The position numbers and the translations under genes are program-made. Below are positions 53,727 to 63,111 of a stretch of 64,000 bases of DNA, one piece after another. Under the pieces are notes generated by a model. It was not told the origin of the DNA. It did no database searches and worked only from the letters and a program-made list of their open reading frames with translations. This DNA comes from Anaerocolumna sp. (lineage in GTDB: Bacteria > Bacillota > Clostridia > Lachnospirales > Lachnospiraceae): NCBI GenBank assembly GCA_029256725.1, contig JAQSXJ010000004.1, positions 26,890 to 90,889 on the forward strand, written 5' to 3'. Position 1 is the first letter of the stretch. Each line of letters begins with the position of its first letter.

Positions 53727-54785
53727 TTAGTGATTATGGCTGTGGGTATGATGAAGGTCTGGTGTATGAGTATGCTCATGGGTAAGGGGATCATGGCTGT
53801 GTGGATGGCTATGTTCCCCTTTTATCTGTTCTGAATGGGTGTGAGTATGATGTCTGTCATCATGACTGTGCCGGTGTTCATGTACAAGGAGAGAATGGGT
53901 ATGAATATGTTTGTGCTTTTCACTGGAAGCTAAGTAGACTCCGCCTCCAAAGAAGAGCAAAGCAATGAGAAAGACCATATTGAGGGACTCATTATTAATA
54001 ATCACAGATAACAGAACGCCGAGAAAAGGGGCAAAAGCATAATAAGCACCGGTTCTTGCCGCTCCCAAGTCTCTTTGGGCACGTACATAGAAGAAAATAC
54101 TCAGACCATAGGAAAAAAATCCAAGGAGGCAGGCGGCTGCAATGGAAGGAATATGTAAGGTAATGCCACCGGTGATAAAGCAGATCAATAGAGCACCGAA
54201 GCCGGAACCAAATCCTTTTAAGATAACGATCTCCATGGGGTTCTTCAAAGAGAGCATTCGGGTGCAGTTATTCTCAAACCCCCAGCAAATGCTTGCCATT
54301 AGAACAAACAGGGAGCCTGAGGAAAAGGAGAAACTTGTAATATTCTCAACACTGAGTATCAGACAGCCGAAACATATCAGTGAAATTGACCACCAGAGCC
54401 TTTTTCCTATAACCTCCTTAAATACCAACAAAGCTATAATTGCCGTTGCCACGACTTCAAAGTTACCGAGAAGTGAAGCACTGGCTGCGGTTGTCATTGT
54501 TAATCCAATCATCAGAAATACAGGAGCTGCCACATCTAAAAGAATCATTCCAAGGATGTAGGGAAGCTCTTTTTTCGTAAGGCGTGCTTCCTTTACAGAA
54601 TGTGTATTCTGCCTGCTAAGGATATAAACGAATGACATACCGATACCGGCTCCCAGATATAACATAGCTGCCATTTGAGTGGGAGGCAGTTTCTCTAAGA
54701 GGATTTTAGAGAAAGGTGAACTTAAGGAAAATAAAAGAGCAGCTAGAATGGCGTAAAATATAGAGGAATGATTTATATATTTCAT
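53727..54785 (-). CDS. EamA/DMT-family transporter with histidine-rich C-terminal tail
   Basis: 352 residues. Ten transmembrane segments (two EamA repeats) span about residues 8-285. A cytoplasmic tail of about 65 residues follows in which roughly half are histidine (HKHIHTHS, HEHRHSHDD, HTHTHS, HSHPHSHD, HEHTHT). Such tails bind Ni, Zn or Co in other transporters. It is therefore a candidate metal exporter or a transporter gated by metal, although most EamA proteins carry metabolites. The ATG follows TTGGAG. A hairpin with a T tract precedes it. Confidence 0.85.
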   Translation of the reverse strand: MKYINHSSIFYAILAALLFSLSSPFSKILLEKLPPTQMAAMLYLGAGIGMSFVYILSRQNTHSVKEARLTKKELPYILGMILLDVAAPVFLMIGLTMTTAASASLLGNFEVVATAIIALLVFKEVIGKRLWWSISLICFGCLILSVENITSFSFSSGSLFVLMASICWGFENNCTRMLSLKNPMEIVILKGFGSGFGALLICFITGGITLHIPSIAAACLLGFFSYGLSIFFYVRAQRDLGAARTGAYYAFAPFLGVLLSVIINNESLNMVFLIALLFFGGGVYLASSEKHKHIHTHSLLVHEHRHSHDDRHHTHTHSEQIKGEHSHPHSHDPLTHEHTHTPDLHHTHSHNH

Positions 54786-54816
54786 AGGTTAACTCCAATC
54801 ATATAATGAAATGTTT

Positions 54817-54846
54817 AAAAATACATCCCCCTTGGGGGGATGTATT
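54817..54846 (-). promoter_or_regulatory. Hairpin with U tract in the DMT gene leader
   Basis: AATACATCCCCC and GGGGGATGTATT form a perfect 12-bp stem with a 3-base loop. On the minus strand it is followed by TTTTT, some 30 bases before the transporter start codon. This looks like an attenuator terminator, or an operator palindrome. Confidence 0.6.
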
Positions 54847-55170
54847 AACCATAACACAATCTATTCTAAGATACAATCCATTTCTAAGAACAGGAGATTA
54901 CCTTGTGCTTAGGCTTGACCTTCTATCATAAGAAAGCAATTGTTTTTTTTCATGAGTATGCTATAATTCACTATATGTTAAAGTAGATTAATATAATAAA
55001 AGTAGATTAGTATAGTAAAAGTAGTTGAGTATAATTGTGAAATTACGAAGAAAGTATCTGAGAACACCTTATTTTGAAGAAATTATGCTTAGAGATACAC
55101 TATGTAAATATTTTAGAATTGAAGTTAAGAAACGTTATATATCAACAGTAAATATATAAATAGACAGAAC

Positions 55171-55229
55171 GAGAGCCCCCGCGAAAACTGGTGTAAGTAA
55201 TTAGATTACTTGAAGTCCGGAGGCTCTTA
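55171..55229 (+). promoter_or_regulatory. Folded element upstream of the lysR gene
   Basis: AGAGCC and CGG.GGCTCT pair as outer stem around an inner AAGTAA-ttaga-TTACTT hairpin (55195-55211) and an unpaired CGCGAAAACTGGTG stretch. It lies 130 bases before lysR. It may be a terminator-like or regulatory RNA; I recognise no family. The rest of the 54850-55357 gap is AT-rich with no gene. Confidence 0.45.
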
Positions 55230-55357
55230 AGGTTTTAGGTGATTTGAATTTTACAAGTACAGTATACTTCATTTTCAGCCATTAATCCAATTTATAGATT
55301 AAATGTGGGTGATAAATAAAAGTTATGGGTTGTAATTAATTAAAAGGAGGTGGCGGG

Positions 55358-56242
55358 TTGGAACTGCATTACTTAAGAATATTTCATACGATAGCAAAAT
55401 GCATGAGCTTTAAGAAGGCATCGGAGGCTCTTCATTTAAGCCAGCCTGCATTATCCATACAGATTAAGAAGCTTGAGAGCGGAACCGGAATGAAGCTTTT
55501 TAATAAAATAGGAAACCGGATTGTATTAAGTGAAGATGGAAAGATGCTATATGGCTATACTCAGAAAATATTTGCAATCGTTGAAGAACTGGAAAATCAT
55601 GTACAGAATCTTGGAAGTGAAATTGGCGGCAGCATTAACATTGGTGCCAGTAATACTCCTGGTGTATATATTCTTCCTAAGGTTATAGGGGAGATGAAGA
55701 AACGATATCCCGGTGTAACCGTTAATCTTCATGTTGCGGATACTTCTGAAATAACCAATCTTATTGAGAACGGTACCTTAGATGTAGCGGTTAACGGAGG
55801 TAATTGTAACTATAACAGCAGCATAGTTGTTGAAAAACTTCTGGATGACAGATTGGTGGTAGTTGCCTCACCTGATAATCCGCTGAACAATAAGGATACC
55901 ATCAGTATCAGGGAACTGGCAAAAACAGCTTTTGTTGTCCATAGCACAACCTCCCAGTTGTATACTTATTATAAGAAGTTTATTGAGCTCTATGGGATTT
56001 CTGAAAACATCGGCATGCATTTTGGAAGTATCGATGCCATAAAATACGCCATATATGCAGATCTTGGAGTCTCTATCCTACCTTTTTATGCGGTAAAATC
56101 AGAGATAGAGAAGGGAATGCTTACTCAGCTGAATATTAATTGCAGTAAGTTAGAATATCCTTATAGTCTTATCCATAATAAACACAAGCATCTTACCCAA
56201 GCCTCCGTTAAGTTTATTGAGGTATTAAAAGAGATATTATAG
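55358..56242 (+). CDS. LysR-family transcriptional regulator
   Basis: 294 residues, TTG start seven bases after AAAAGGAGG. N-terminal winged helix (YLRIFHTIAKCMSFKKASEAL, LSQPALSIQIKKLE), then a periplasmic-binding-like effector domain (about 90-290, starting GSINIGASNTPGVYILP). It resembles CysL/CbbR-like members. The next gene on the same strand encodes a phosphodiesterase and is not an obvious target. Confidence 0.92.
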   Translation: MELHYLRIFHTIAKCMSFKKASEALHLSQPALSIQIKKLESGTGMKLFNKIGNRIVLSEDGKMLYGYTQKIFAIVEELENHVQNLGSEIGGSINIGASNTPGVYILPKVIGEMKKRYPGVTVNLHVADTSEITNLIENGTLDVAVNGGNCNYNSSIVVEKLLDDRLVVVASPDNPLNNKDTISIRELAKTAFVVHSTTSQLYTYYKKFIELYGISENIGMHFGSIDAIKYAIYADLGVSILPFYAVKSEIEKGMLTQLNINCSKLEYPYSLIHNKHKHLTQASVKFIEVLKEIL

Positions 56243-56357
56243 ATCATTGATAATTTCTAAATCAAATAATAAAGCAGCAAGTTCTAAATGCATGGAAATA
56301 AATAACGTTATAAGATACATTACAGTTAGAGAGACAATAAGAAAAGAGGTAGAACAA

Positions 56358-56897
56358 ATGAAATTAATGATAGCATCAGATATCCATGGGTCAGCCTATT
56401 ATTGTAATAAAATGCTGGAAGCTTATAAAAGAGAAAGTGCGGATAAACTTCTACTATTAGGAGACATCCTTTATCATGGCCCAAGAAATGACCTGCCAAG
56501 GGAGTATGAACCTAAGAAGGTTATTGAAATGTTAAATGCCGTGAAAGAAGAAATACTCTGTGTCAGAGGAAACTGTGATACGGAAGTAGATCAGATGGTG
56601 CTTCAGTTTCCGATATTGGCAGAATACTGCATTTTATACCTGAATAATCGTATGGTATTTGCTACACACGGACACCATTTTAATCCTGATAACAAACCTA
56701 TGTTAAAGAAAGGGGATATCCTGCTAAACGGTCACACCCATGTGCCGAAATGGGAGGAGAGAGAGGATTTTATTTATGTAAATCCGGGTTCTGTATCGAT
56801 ACCAAAGGAAGACAGTCCCAATAGCTATATTCTCTGGGAAGAGGAAGTTTTGTTTAAGAATCTGGAAGGTGAAATCTATAAGAGGGTGTCTTTATAA
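56358..56897 (+). CDS. yfcE: YfcE-type metallophosphodiesterase
   Basis: 179 residues from the ATG at 56358, preceded by AAGAGGTAGAACAA; the longer open frame back to 56247 lacks a ribosome binding site. Metallophosphoesterase motifs: IASDIHGSAYY, LLLGDILYHGPR, VRGNCDTE, FATHGHH and NGHTHVP. These bind two metal ions. Relatives hydrolyse phosphodiesters; the natural substrate is unknown. Confidence 0.9.
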   Translation: MKLMIASDIHGSAYYCNKMLEAYKRESADKLLLLGDILYHGPRNDLPREYEPKKVIEMLNAVKEEILCVRGNCDTEVDQMVLQFPILAEYCILYLNNRMVFATHGHHFNPDNKPMLKKGDILLNGHTHVPKWEEREDFIYVNPGSVSIPKEDSPNSYILWEEEVLFKNLEGEIYKRVSL

Positions 56898-56938
56898 GAA
56901 AAGATAAATGAATATATATACATTGTATAATTGTATTC

Positions 56939-56993
56939 ATGCATTAGGTGGTATGAGATTGTTTTTTCAATTACCACTTTGACCTAGTGTATA
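56939..56993 (+). terminator. Possible terminator hairpin after yfcE
   Basis: CATTAGG and TGGTA pair with TACCA and CCTAGTG around a loop containing TTTTTT. There is no T tract after the stem, so its function is uncertain. It precedes the lysC promoter. Confidence 0.4.
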
Positions 56994-57065
56994 TCCTAGT
57001 TTTGTTTGCAAATATGTGGAAATACTTTTTGCACTTCTCCGATAAATAATTACTTTATTTATTCA

Positions 57066-57094
57066 TTGCAATCCAGGGGGATATGTGTTATCAT
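57066..57094 (+). promoter_or_regulatory. Promoter of the aspartokinase gene
   Basis: TTGCAA (57066-57071), a 17-bp spacer and TATCAT (57089-57094). The leader of ~170 bases up to 57275 has no lysine riboswitch signature that I can see. Confidence 0.5.
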
Positions 57095-57274
57095 AAGTAT
57101 CAAAATTTGTAATAAAATACTACAATGGAGTAATGCATCTTAGACAGATTGCTTCAAACAGCATGTATCGTGCTGTTATTTTTACGTTTATTTGTTCTTA
57201 CCCGCGGCATGTATTTGCTTAAAGGCCAGACTACAGATAGAAAGTTTGATATTTTAATTATGGTGGAGGAAGAT

Positions 57275-58594
57275 ATGATTAAAGTAGTTAAATTCGGCGG
57301 GAGTTCCTTAGCAAGCGCAGAACAATTTAAGAAGGTCGGAAACATAATTCGTTCCGAAGAAGCAAGAAGATATGTGGTACCTTCAGCACCAGGAAAGCGT
57401 AATTCTCAGGATACCAAGGTAACGGACATGCTCTATCACTGCTATGACCTGGCAGTAAAGGGAGCGAACTTTAAAGAAGCGATGGAAGGAATTAAGACTC
57501 GGTATTTAGACATTATCAATGGGCTTGATCTTACCATGTCCTTAGATACGGAATTCGAACAGATTAGTACTGACTTTGCAGCGAAAAAGGGAGCAGACTA
57601 TGCAGCTTCCAGAGGAGAATATTTAAACGGTTTGATAATGGCTGAATACTTAGGCTATGAATTTATAGACGCGAAAGAGGTTATCTTCTTTGATAAAAAC
57701 GGTGTCTTTGATGCAGATAAGACCGATGCCATTTTAGCAGAGAAATTAAAGAATACACCAAGTGCAGTAATCCCCGGTTTCTACGGAGCTTTTGAAGATG
57801 GTGAAATAAAGACCTTCTCAAGAGGTGGTTCCGATATTACCGGTTCCATTGTAGCAAAAGCAGTACGAGCAGATATTTATGAGAACTGGACAGATGTATC
57901 CGGTTTTCTTGTGGCTGATCCAAGAATTATTAAAAATCCTGAGGTAATCTCCACTATTACCTATAAGGAACTTCGTGAATTGTCTTATATGGGAGCTACT
58001 GTTTTACATGAAGATGCAATCTTCCCTGTAAGAAAAGAGGGTATTCCCATAAACATCAGAAATACCGATGCACCGGAAGATCCTGGTACAATGATTGTAA
58101 AGAATACCGTTCTTAAGCCTGAATATACCATTACCGGTATTGCCGGCAAGAAAGGTTTCGTTGCCATAAATATTGAAAAAGATATGATGAATTCTGAAAT
58201 TGGCTTTGGGAGAAAAGTGCTCCGCGTATTTGAAGACAACGGAATTTCTTTCGAGCATATGCCCTCAGGCATTGATACACTTACCGTATTCGTTCATCAG
58301 GATGAATTTGTAGAAAAGGAACAGAGCGTTTTAGCAGGCATTGACCATGTTGCCAATCCGGATTCCATTGATCTGGAAAGTGATCTTGCCCTTATAGCAG
58401 TTGTTGGGAGAGGTATGCGTCAGACCAGAGGGACTGCCGGAAGAATTTTCTCAGCCCTTGCACATGCTAACGTAAATGTAAAGATGATCGATCAGGGTTC
58501 CAGTGAACTGAACATAATAATTGGTGTCAGCAACAAGGATTTTGAAGTAGCTATTAAGGCTATTTATGATATCTTTGTACTGTCCAAGCTGTAA
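57275..58594 (+). CDS. lysC: Aspartate kinase
   Basis: 439 residues from the ATG at 57275, preceded by GGTGGAGGAAGAT; the open frame extends 42 codons upstream without support. The kinase domain starts VVKFGGSSLAS and contains PGFYGAFEDGEIKTFSRGG. Two C-terminal ACT domains (about 300-439, VLRVFEDNGISFEHMPSGID and AVVGRGMRQTRGTAGRIF) provide feedback control. It phosphorylates aspartate, the first step to lysine, threonine, methionine and diaminopimelate. A single gene here. Confidence 0.93.
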   Translation: MIKVVKFGGSSLASAEQFKKVGNIIRSEEARRYVVPSAPGKRNSQDTKVTDMLYHCYDLAVKGANFKEAMEGIKTRYLDIINGLDLTMSLDTEFEQISTDFAAKKGADYAASRGEYLNGLIMAEYLGYEFIDAKEVIFFDKNGVFDADKTDAILAEKLKNTPSAVIPGFYGAFEDGEIKTFSRGGSDITGSIVAKAVRADIYENWTDVSGFLVADPRIIKNPEVISTITYKELRELSYMGATVLHEDAIFPVRKEGIPINIRNTDAPEDPGTMIVKNTVLKPEYTITGIAGKKGFVAINIEKDMMNSEIGFGRKVLRVFEDNGISFEHMPSGIDTLTVFVHQDEFVEKEQSVLAGIDHVANPDSIDLESDLALIAVVGRGMRQTRGTAGRIFSALAHANVNVKMIDQGSSELNIIIGVSNKDFEVAIKAIYDIFVLSKL

Positions 58595-58669
58595 CTCATT
58601 GACAGGCTTTCATTAATACGTATACATTGCTGTAATTCATTGATAGGCTTTAATAATACGTATACATTT
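58589..58669 (+). repeat. Tandem duplication over the lysC stop codon
   Basis: About 41 bases (CTGTAACTCATTGACAGGCT...ACGTATACATTG, 58589-58629) are repeated directly at 58630-58669 with five changes. The first copy contains the lysC TAA. Confidence 0.8.
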
Positions 58670-58740
58670 ATAGATAGAAGTGTCTATATTTTAAAATTAA
58701 CATATTGTAGTAATTCCATCACATATAAGGAATCTCTTGA

Positions 58741-58950
58741 ATGAAAACAAAACCTATTAGAATTTTTATAAACATATTATTTATTCTATCTTGTTTAATT
58801 TTTTTAGGGACAATAATAATAACTATGCTAGTTAAAGATTCAATATCACCTTATGATTTGGGCGAATTTATATCTACATTTGCTACTATACGTTTAATTT
58901 GTTTAGTTTTTATATTTATAAAATGTCATATAAATTACTTTATAAAGTAA
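58741..58950 (+). CDS. Small membrane protein (69 aa)
   Basis: Two hydrophobic segments (FINILFILSCLIFLGTIIITML and a second near 48-62) with a basic N-terminus. AAGGAA lies about nine bases before the ATG. Very AT-rich. A terminator follows, which supports a real transcript. I recognise no family. Confidence 0.45.
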   Translation: MKTKPIRIFINILFILSCLIFLGTIIITMLVKDSISPYDLGEFISTFATIRLICLVFIFIKCHINYFIK

Positions 58951-58996
58951 CATAATTATTCCCCAAAAAGCAAATAAATAATTAAAATATGACCAT

Positions 58997-59041
58997 AAAA
59001 AAACAACAACCTGTAAATTGAAATAGGGTTGTTGTTTTTTT
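58997..59041. terminator. Bidirectional terminator
   Basis: AAAAAAACAACAACC pairs with GGTTGTTGTTTTTTT between the small membrane protein gene and the convergent DMT gene, with T tracts on both strands. Confidence 0.85.
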
Positions 59042-59075
59042 ATTATCCTCATACAATGCTAAAATAATCTGATAG

Positions 59076-59999
59076 CTAATCCTTTAGTAATGCCTTGGCT
59101 TTATTCTTACCTATTGGATTCTCTGATATTACAAGACCTGCAATGGTGAGTAGAGTACCAATCGCACCAATTAGTGTCATTTTCTCATCCAGTATCAAAG
59201 CAGAAGTAAGAATAGCAATAACAGGAATTACATAGATATAAATGCTGGTTTTAACAGCACCTAATACCTTGGTAGCCCAATTCCAGGTTACATAACAAAG
59301 AGCAGAAGCACCTATCCCTAAGAATAACAGATTGGCAGCATGGATTGGTTTGATCAGCTTAGCCAGATCGAATTCCGGACGGAATATAGGGAATAAGGGA
59401 ATCATGGTAAGCAGGCTGTACAGAAATATTTTTCTGGTGGCAATGATCATGTTATAGCCCAGGTCACTGATCTTTTTCGTAAAGATAGAATAAATTCCCC
59501 ATATAAAAGCTGCAGCCAATGCCAGTAAATCACCCATGGGATTTAGTGCTAAAGCAGAGCTGCCGTTATAGCTGATAAGTACGATTCCCGCCATAGCAGA
59601 GAGAAAACCAAGGAAGAAGGAAGGACGGAACTTTTCATTTTTTAGAAGGAAATGTGCCAATAAGGCTGTGAAAAATGGGGCTGTGGATACGATGACTCCG
59701 ACATTGGAGACACTTGTCATTGTTAGAGCATTATTTTCCATAAGAAAGTATAAGGTCACTCCGGAAAAGCCAGCGCCGAAGAAGAGCCATTCATGGGATT
59801 TCTTTTTTAGAGGAACCTTGGTATCTTTACCGGGTTTGATAAGCCAGAGTACGAGAAAACCGATCAGGAAGCGGTATACCAGAATTTCATAGGGAGTGAA
59901 ATCCTTAAGAAGTACCTTGGTTGATATAAAAGTGGTACCCCAGAAGAGAACACTGAATAATGCAGCTGCATGACCTTTTAGGGAATGGTTCGAGGACAT
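59076..59999 (-). CDS. EamA/DMT-family transporter
   Basis: 307 residues with ten transmembrane segments and two EamA repeats: LFSVLFWGTTFISTKVLL in the first, GIGASALCYVTWNWATKVLG and PVIAILTSALILDEKMTLIG in the second. Typical metabolite exporter of the RhaT/YdcZ type; substrate unknown. Unlike the transporter at 53.7 kb it has no histidine tail. It reads away from serS in the same direction. Confidence 0.9.
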   Translation of the reverse strand: MSSNHSLKGHAAALFSVLFWGTTFISTKVLLKDFTPYEILVYRFLIGFLVLWLIKPGKDTKVPLKKKSHEWLFFGAGFSGVTLYFLMENNALTMTSVSNVGVIVSTAPFFTALLAHFLLKNEKFRPSFFLGFLSAMAGIVLISYNGSSALALNPMGDLLALAAAFIWGIYSIFTKKISDLGYNMIIATRKIFLYSLLTMIPLFPIFRPEFDLAKLIKPIHAANLLFLGIGASALCYVTWNWATKVLGAVKTSIYIYVIPVIAILTSALILDEKMTLIGAIGTLLTIAGLVISENPIGKNKAKALLKD

Positions 60000-60161
60000 A
60001 GATAACTCCTTCTGTGCAGTGGGGTAAAATATGTATCAATCGTTTATTAAATGGTTGCCGAAAGACTGTTTTGATAACCGCCTTTCGGTCAACCTTTTCA
60101 TCTTATAAGAACGATTGCTTTACAATAAATTTTACCAAGCTAAATAAGATATGAATTAGTA

Positions 60162-61439
60162 TTATTTAATTACAGTCTTTCCACCCATGTAAGGCTGTAA
60201 TGCTTTGGGAATGTTGACAGAACCATCAGCATTTAAGTTATTCTCAAGGAAAGCGATAAGCATTCTGGGAGGAGCGACAACGGTGTTATTTAAGGTATGA
60301 GCGAAGTATTTGCCTTCTTCCCCTACAACACGAATCTTTAAACGGCGTGCCTGAGCATCTCCTAAGTTAGAGCAGCTTCCAACTTCGAAATACTTCTTCT
60401 GCCTGGGAGACCAAGCTTCCACATCTACAGATTTCACTTTAAGGTCGGCAAGATCGCCGGAACAGCATTCCAGAGTTCTTACAGGAATATCAAGTGAACG
60501 GAAAAGGTCTACCGTATTCTGCCATAATATATCAAACCACTTAGGGCTTTCTTTGGGATTGCAGACAACGATCATCTCCTGCTTCTCAAACTGGTGGATA
60601 CGGTATACACCACGCTCTTCAAGGCCATGTGCTCCTTTTTCTTTTCTAAAACAAGGAGAATAGCTGGTTAAGGTCTGAGGAAGAGTCTCTTCGGGAAGGA
60701 TAGTGTCAATGAATTTACCGATCATGGAGTGCTCGCTGGTACCGATGAGATAGAGATCTTCACCTTCAATCTTATACATCATGGCATCCATTTCTGCAAA
60801 GCTCATAACACCTGTGACAACGTCGCTTCTAATCATGTAAGGAGGGATACAGTAAGTAAAGCCTCTCTCAATCATAAAATCTCTTGCATAAGAAATAACA
60901 GCAGAGTGAAGTCTTGCTATATCACCCATTAGGTAATAGAAGCCATTTCCGGCTACTTTTCTGGCACTGTCTAAATCCAGTCCGTTGAATTTGTCCATGA
61001 TTTCAGCATGGTAGGGAATTTCAAAATCAGGAACTACAGGCTCACCGTAGCGTTTTACTTCAACATTCTCACTGTCATCTTTACCAATAGGTACACTGGG
61101 ATCGATGATATTAGGAATAGTCATCATAATTTTCTTGATTTTTTCTTCTAACTCTGCTTCTTTGGTCTCTAACTCTGCAAGCCTTTGGGATTCAGCATTA
61201 ACCTTTGCTTTCATTTCCTCAGCTTCTTCTTTTTTACCTTGTGCCATGAGACCGCCAATTTGTTTGGAGATTTTATTTCTGTCGGCTCTTAAGGTATCTG
61301 CTTCCTGCTTAGCAGCACGGGATTCTGTATCAAGGGTTATAACCTCATCTACAAGACCAAGCTTATTATCCTGGAATTTGTTCTTAATGTTCTGCTTAAC
61401 GATTTCTGGGTTTTCTCTGACGAATTTAATGTCTAACAT
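60162..61439 (-). CDS. serS: Seryl-tRNA synthetase
   Basis: 425 residues from the ATG at 61439, behind ATGGAGGAAATT; seven upstream codons lack support. The N-terminal tRNA-binding coiled coil spans about 28-105. The class II core has TSEHSMIGKF, motif 2 FRKEKGAHGLEERGVYRIHQF and motif 3 PPRMLIAFLEN. It attaches serine to tRNA(Ser). A T-box leader precedes it, so expression should rise when tRNA(Ser) is uncharged. Confidence 0.95.
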   Translation of the reverse strand: MLDIKFVRENPEIVKQNIKNKFQDNKLGLVDEVITLDTESRAAKQEADTLRADRNKISKQIGGLMAQGKKEEAEEMKAKVNAESQRLAELETKEAELEEKIKKIMMTIPNIIDPSVPIGKDDSENVEVKRYGEPVVPDFEIPYHAEIMDKFNGLDLDSARKVAGNGFYYLMGDIARLHSAVISYARDFMIERGFTYCIPPYMIRSDVVTGVMSFAEMDAMMYKIEGEDLYLIGTSEHSMIGKFIDTILPEETLPQTLTSYSPCFRKEKGAHGLEERGVYRIHQFEKQEMIVVCNPKESPKWFDILWQNTVDLFRSLDIPVRTLECCSGDLADLKVKSVDVEAWSPRQKKYFEVGSCSNLGDAQARRLKIRVVGEEGKYFAHTLNNTVVAPPRMLIAFLENNLNADGSVNIPKALQPYMGGKTVIK

Positions 61440-61460
61440 AATTTCCTCCATTCTTAACAC

Positions 61461-61740
61461 TGTGTTTGGCTATAAACGGTGAAAGCTTGTAAACAAGCCG
61501 CCATTTCACCTGGCATTGTACGGTTGCAGTTATGCTCTTACCTTATTGGGAAAAACATGTAAAGCTGCTGAAGGTTGATTCGGCTTCCTAACTTCATAAA
61601 CGAGTATCTGGTTTATGCATATTCACCGACAGCTCCAAAAGTGGAAAGATCTGAGCTTTCACCGATTTACACCAACCACCGGCTCTCTTTGGAAATCTCA
61701 TTAATCGTAGCTTTTATCAACACCGTTAACAATATATTTG
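61461..61740 (-). promoter_or_regulatory. T-box leader of serS
   Basis: On the minus strand the stem I signature AGAGAGCCGGTGGTTGGTG with TAAATCGG is present at about 61640-61690. The proximal stem CCAAAG/CTTTTGG brackets a specifier TCC (serine codon) followed by A. Downstream, GGTGAAATGGCGGC could give the UGGC bulge that pairs with the GCCA end of tRNA(Ser). GGTGAAA..GCTTGT pairs with ACAAGC.TTTCACC as the terminator, although its T tract is weak (GTTTATAG). A short open frame on the other strand is not a gene. Confidence 0.8.
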
Positions 61741-61746
61741 ATTTTA

Positions 61747-61774
61747 TTATACACAATTTCTTAGAAATTACAAG
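61747..61774 (-). promoter_or_regulatory. Promoter of the serS T-box transcript
   Basis: On the minus strand TTGTAA (61769-61774), a 16-bp spacer and TATAAT (61747-61752). Transcription should start near 61740. Confidence 0.65.
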
Positions 61775-61856
61775 GGATATTTACAGTATGATTTATTTTA
61801 GGCCAATTGCGTTAAAATATATGGGGTTATTTAAAGCATCATATAGGGAGGAGTAA

Positions 61857-62116
61857 ATAGTTACAATAATTATAATTTTTTAGATCTATTAAAGAGAGGT
61901 GGATACTTGGAAGGTTGACAAATTAGTAAAAAAGCTTTATAGTAAAATTGCTTTATAAAGATACTTTAAAAAGAAGCTATAAAAAGTGGATTTAAAAAGT
62001 GAGGTTAAAAAGTGGTTTTAGAAATAAATTCAGAAATTGAACAATACGCTTAATAAATCTGCTATAAATAATAGGAAGAAAACTGACAATCATATTTGAA
62101 AAGAAAGGAAATTTAA
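61857..62116. other. Gene-free stretch with short repeats
   Basis: AT-rich. Three near-tandem copies of TTAAAAAGTGG-like sequence lie at 61977-62019. GCTTTATAGTAAAATTGCTTTATAAAG near 61935 forms a short direct/inverted repeat. No gene seen. Confidence 0.45.
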
Positions 62117-62728
62117 ATGAATCAAAAAGAGAGAATGCTTGCTGGTTTGCCATATAAAGCCTGGCTTGATGGGCTGCCTGAAGATAGGATGGAAAATAAG
62201 AAGAAGTTATATGAATTCAATAGGCTGCCCCCGGAAGAGGAAGATAAAAGAGAAGGATTAATTCAAGGAATCCTCGGAAAAGTAGGAGAGAATGCACATA
62301 TCGAAGCTCCTTTTCATTGCGATTATGGAAAGAATATTGAAGTAGGAAAGAACTTTTTTGTGAATTACAACTGTACGATACTCGATGTAGGTAAAGTGGT
62401 GATTGGAGATAATGTTATGTTTGCTCCCAATGTTTCAATTTATACAGCGGGACATCCCGTACACCCTGAATCCAGAAATACAGGTTATGAATATGGAATT
62501 GCTATAACCATTGGTGATAATGTCTGGATTGGCGGCAATGTTATCATTAATCCTGGCGTTACCATTGGAAACAATGTAGTGATTGGTGCTGGCAGTATCG
62601 TAACCAAAGATATTCCTGATAACGTGATAGCAGTTGGAAGTCCCTGTAAGGTAATTAGAGAAGTCACTGAGGAGGATCGAAAATATTATTATAAAGATAA
62701 AGAATTTGATGTTGAGGATTATCATTGA
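62117..62728 (+). CDS. maa: Sugar O-acetyltransferase (maltose acetyltransferase family)
   Basis: 203 residues, start after AAAGGAAATTTAA. N-terminal Mac domain (KERMLAGLPYKAWLDGLPEDR), then a left-handed beta-helix of hexapeptide repeats (about 70-185) with the catalytic His region YTAGHPVHPESR and GNVIINPGVTIGNNVVIGAGS. Transfers acetyl from acetyl-CoA to sugars such as maltose or galactosides. A single gene with a terminator after it. Confidence 0.9.
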   Translation: MNQKERMLAGLPYKAWLDGLPEDRMENKKKLYEFNRLPPEEEDKREGLIQGILGKVGENAHIEAPFHCDYGKNIEVGKNFFVNYNCTILDVGKVVIGDNVMFAPNVSIYTAGHPVHPESRNTGYEYGIAITIGDNVWIGGNVIINPGVTIGNNVVIGAGSIVTKDIPDNVIAVGSPCKVIREVTEEDRKYYYKDKEFDVEDYH

Positions 62729-62807
62729 TAAAGTGACTGTGCTATGTATATCCTTTAATATAATATATGATAACCGAGTTATTTAGTCGGTGATTATTAT
62801 AACCAAT

Positions 62808-62857
62808 AAAAGGCTGATGGAAATTCTAAAAAACGTTGGAATATTCATCAGCTTTAT
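62808..62857 (+). terminator. Rho-independent terminator
   Basis: AAAGGCTGATG pairs with CATCAGCTTTATT around an imperfect inner stem, about 80 bases after the acetyltransferase stop. The remaining gap to 63111 shows only AT-rich DNA and a -10-like TATAAT near 63065. Confidence 0.6.
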
Positions 62858-63111
62858 TCAGGTGTAATTGCTCTTTCCAATGCTATAAGCCTGCCCCCCA
62901 CATTAAAACCACTATCTATTATTATTTTAGCGTAATATGAAATTATCTCTTTTCCCTAAAATGGCTACTGCTATGCATTAGTTCTTTTAGAAGATATAAA
63001 TTACTTTTAATTCTGTAAATTGTGATTAAATATTCAGTAATTTATTTTTAATCCCTTCTCTGTTATAATTGAATAAATCAGATTATGTTGATTGACAGAC
63101 GGGAGAAGTAT

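Noticed and set aside
61575-61856. 93-codon plus-strand frame
   Set aside because: It is the complement of the serS T-box leader and promoter.
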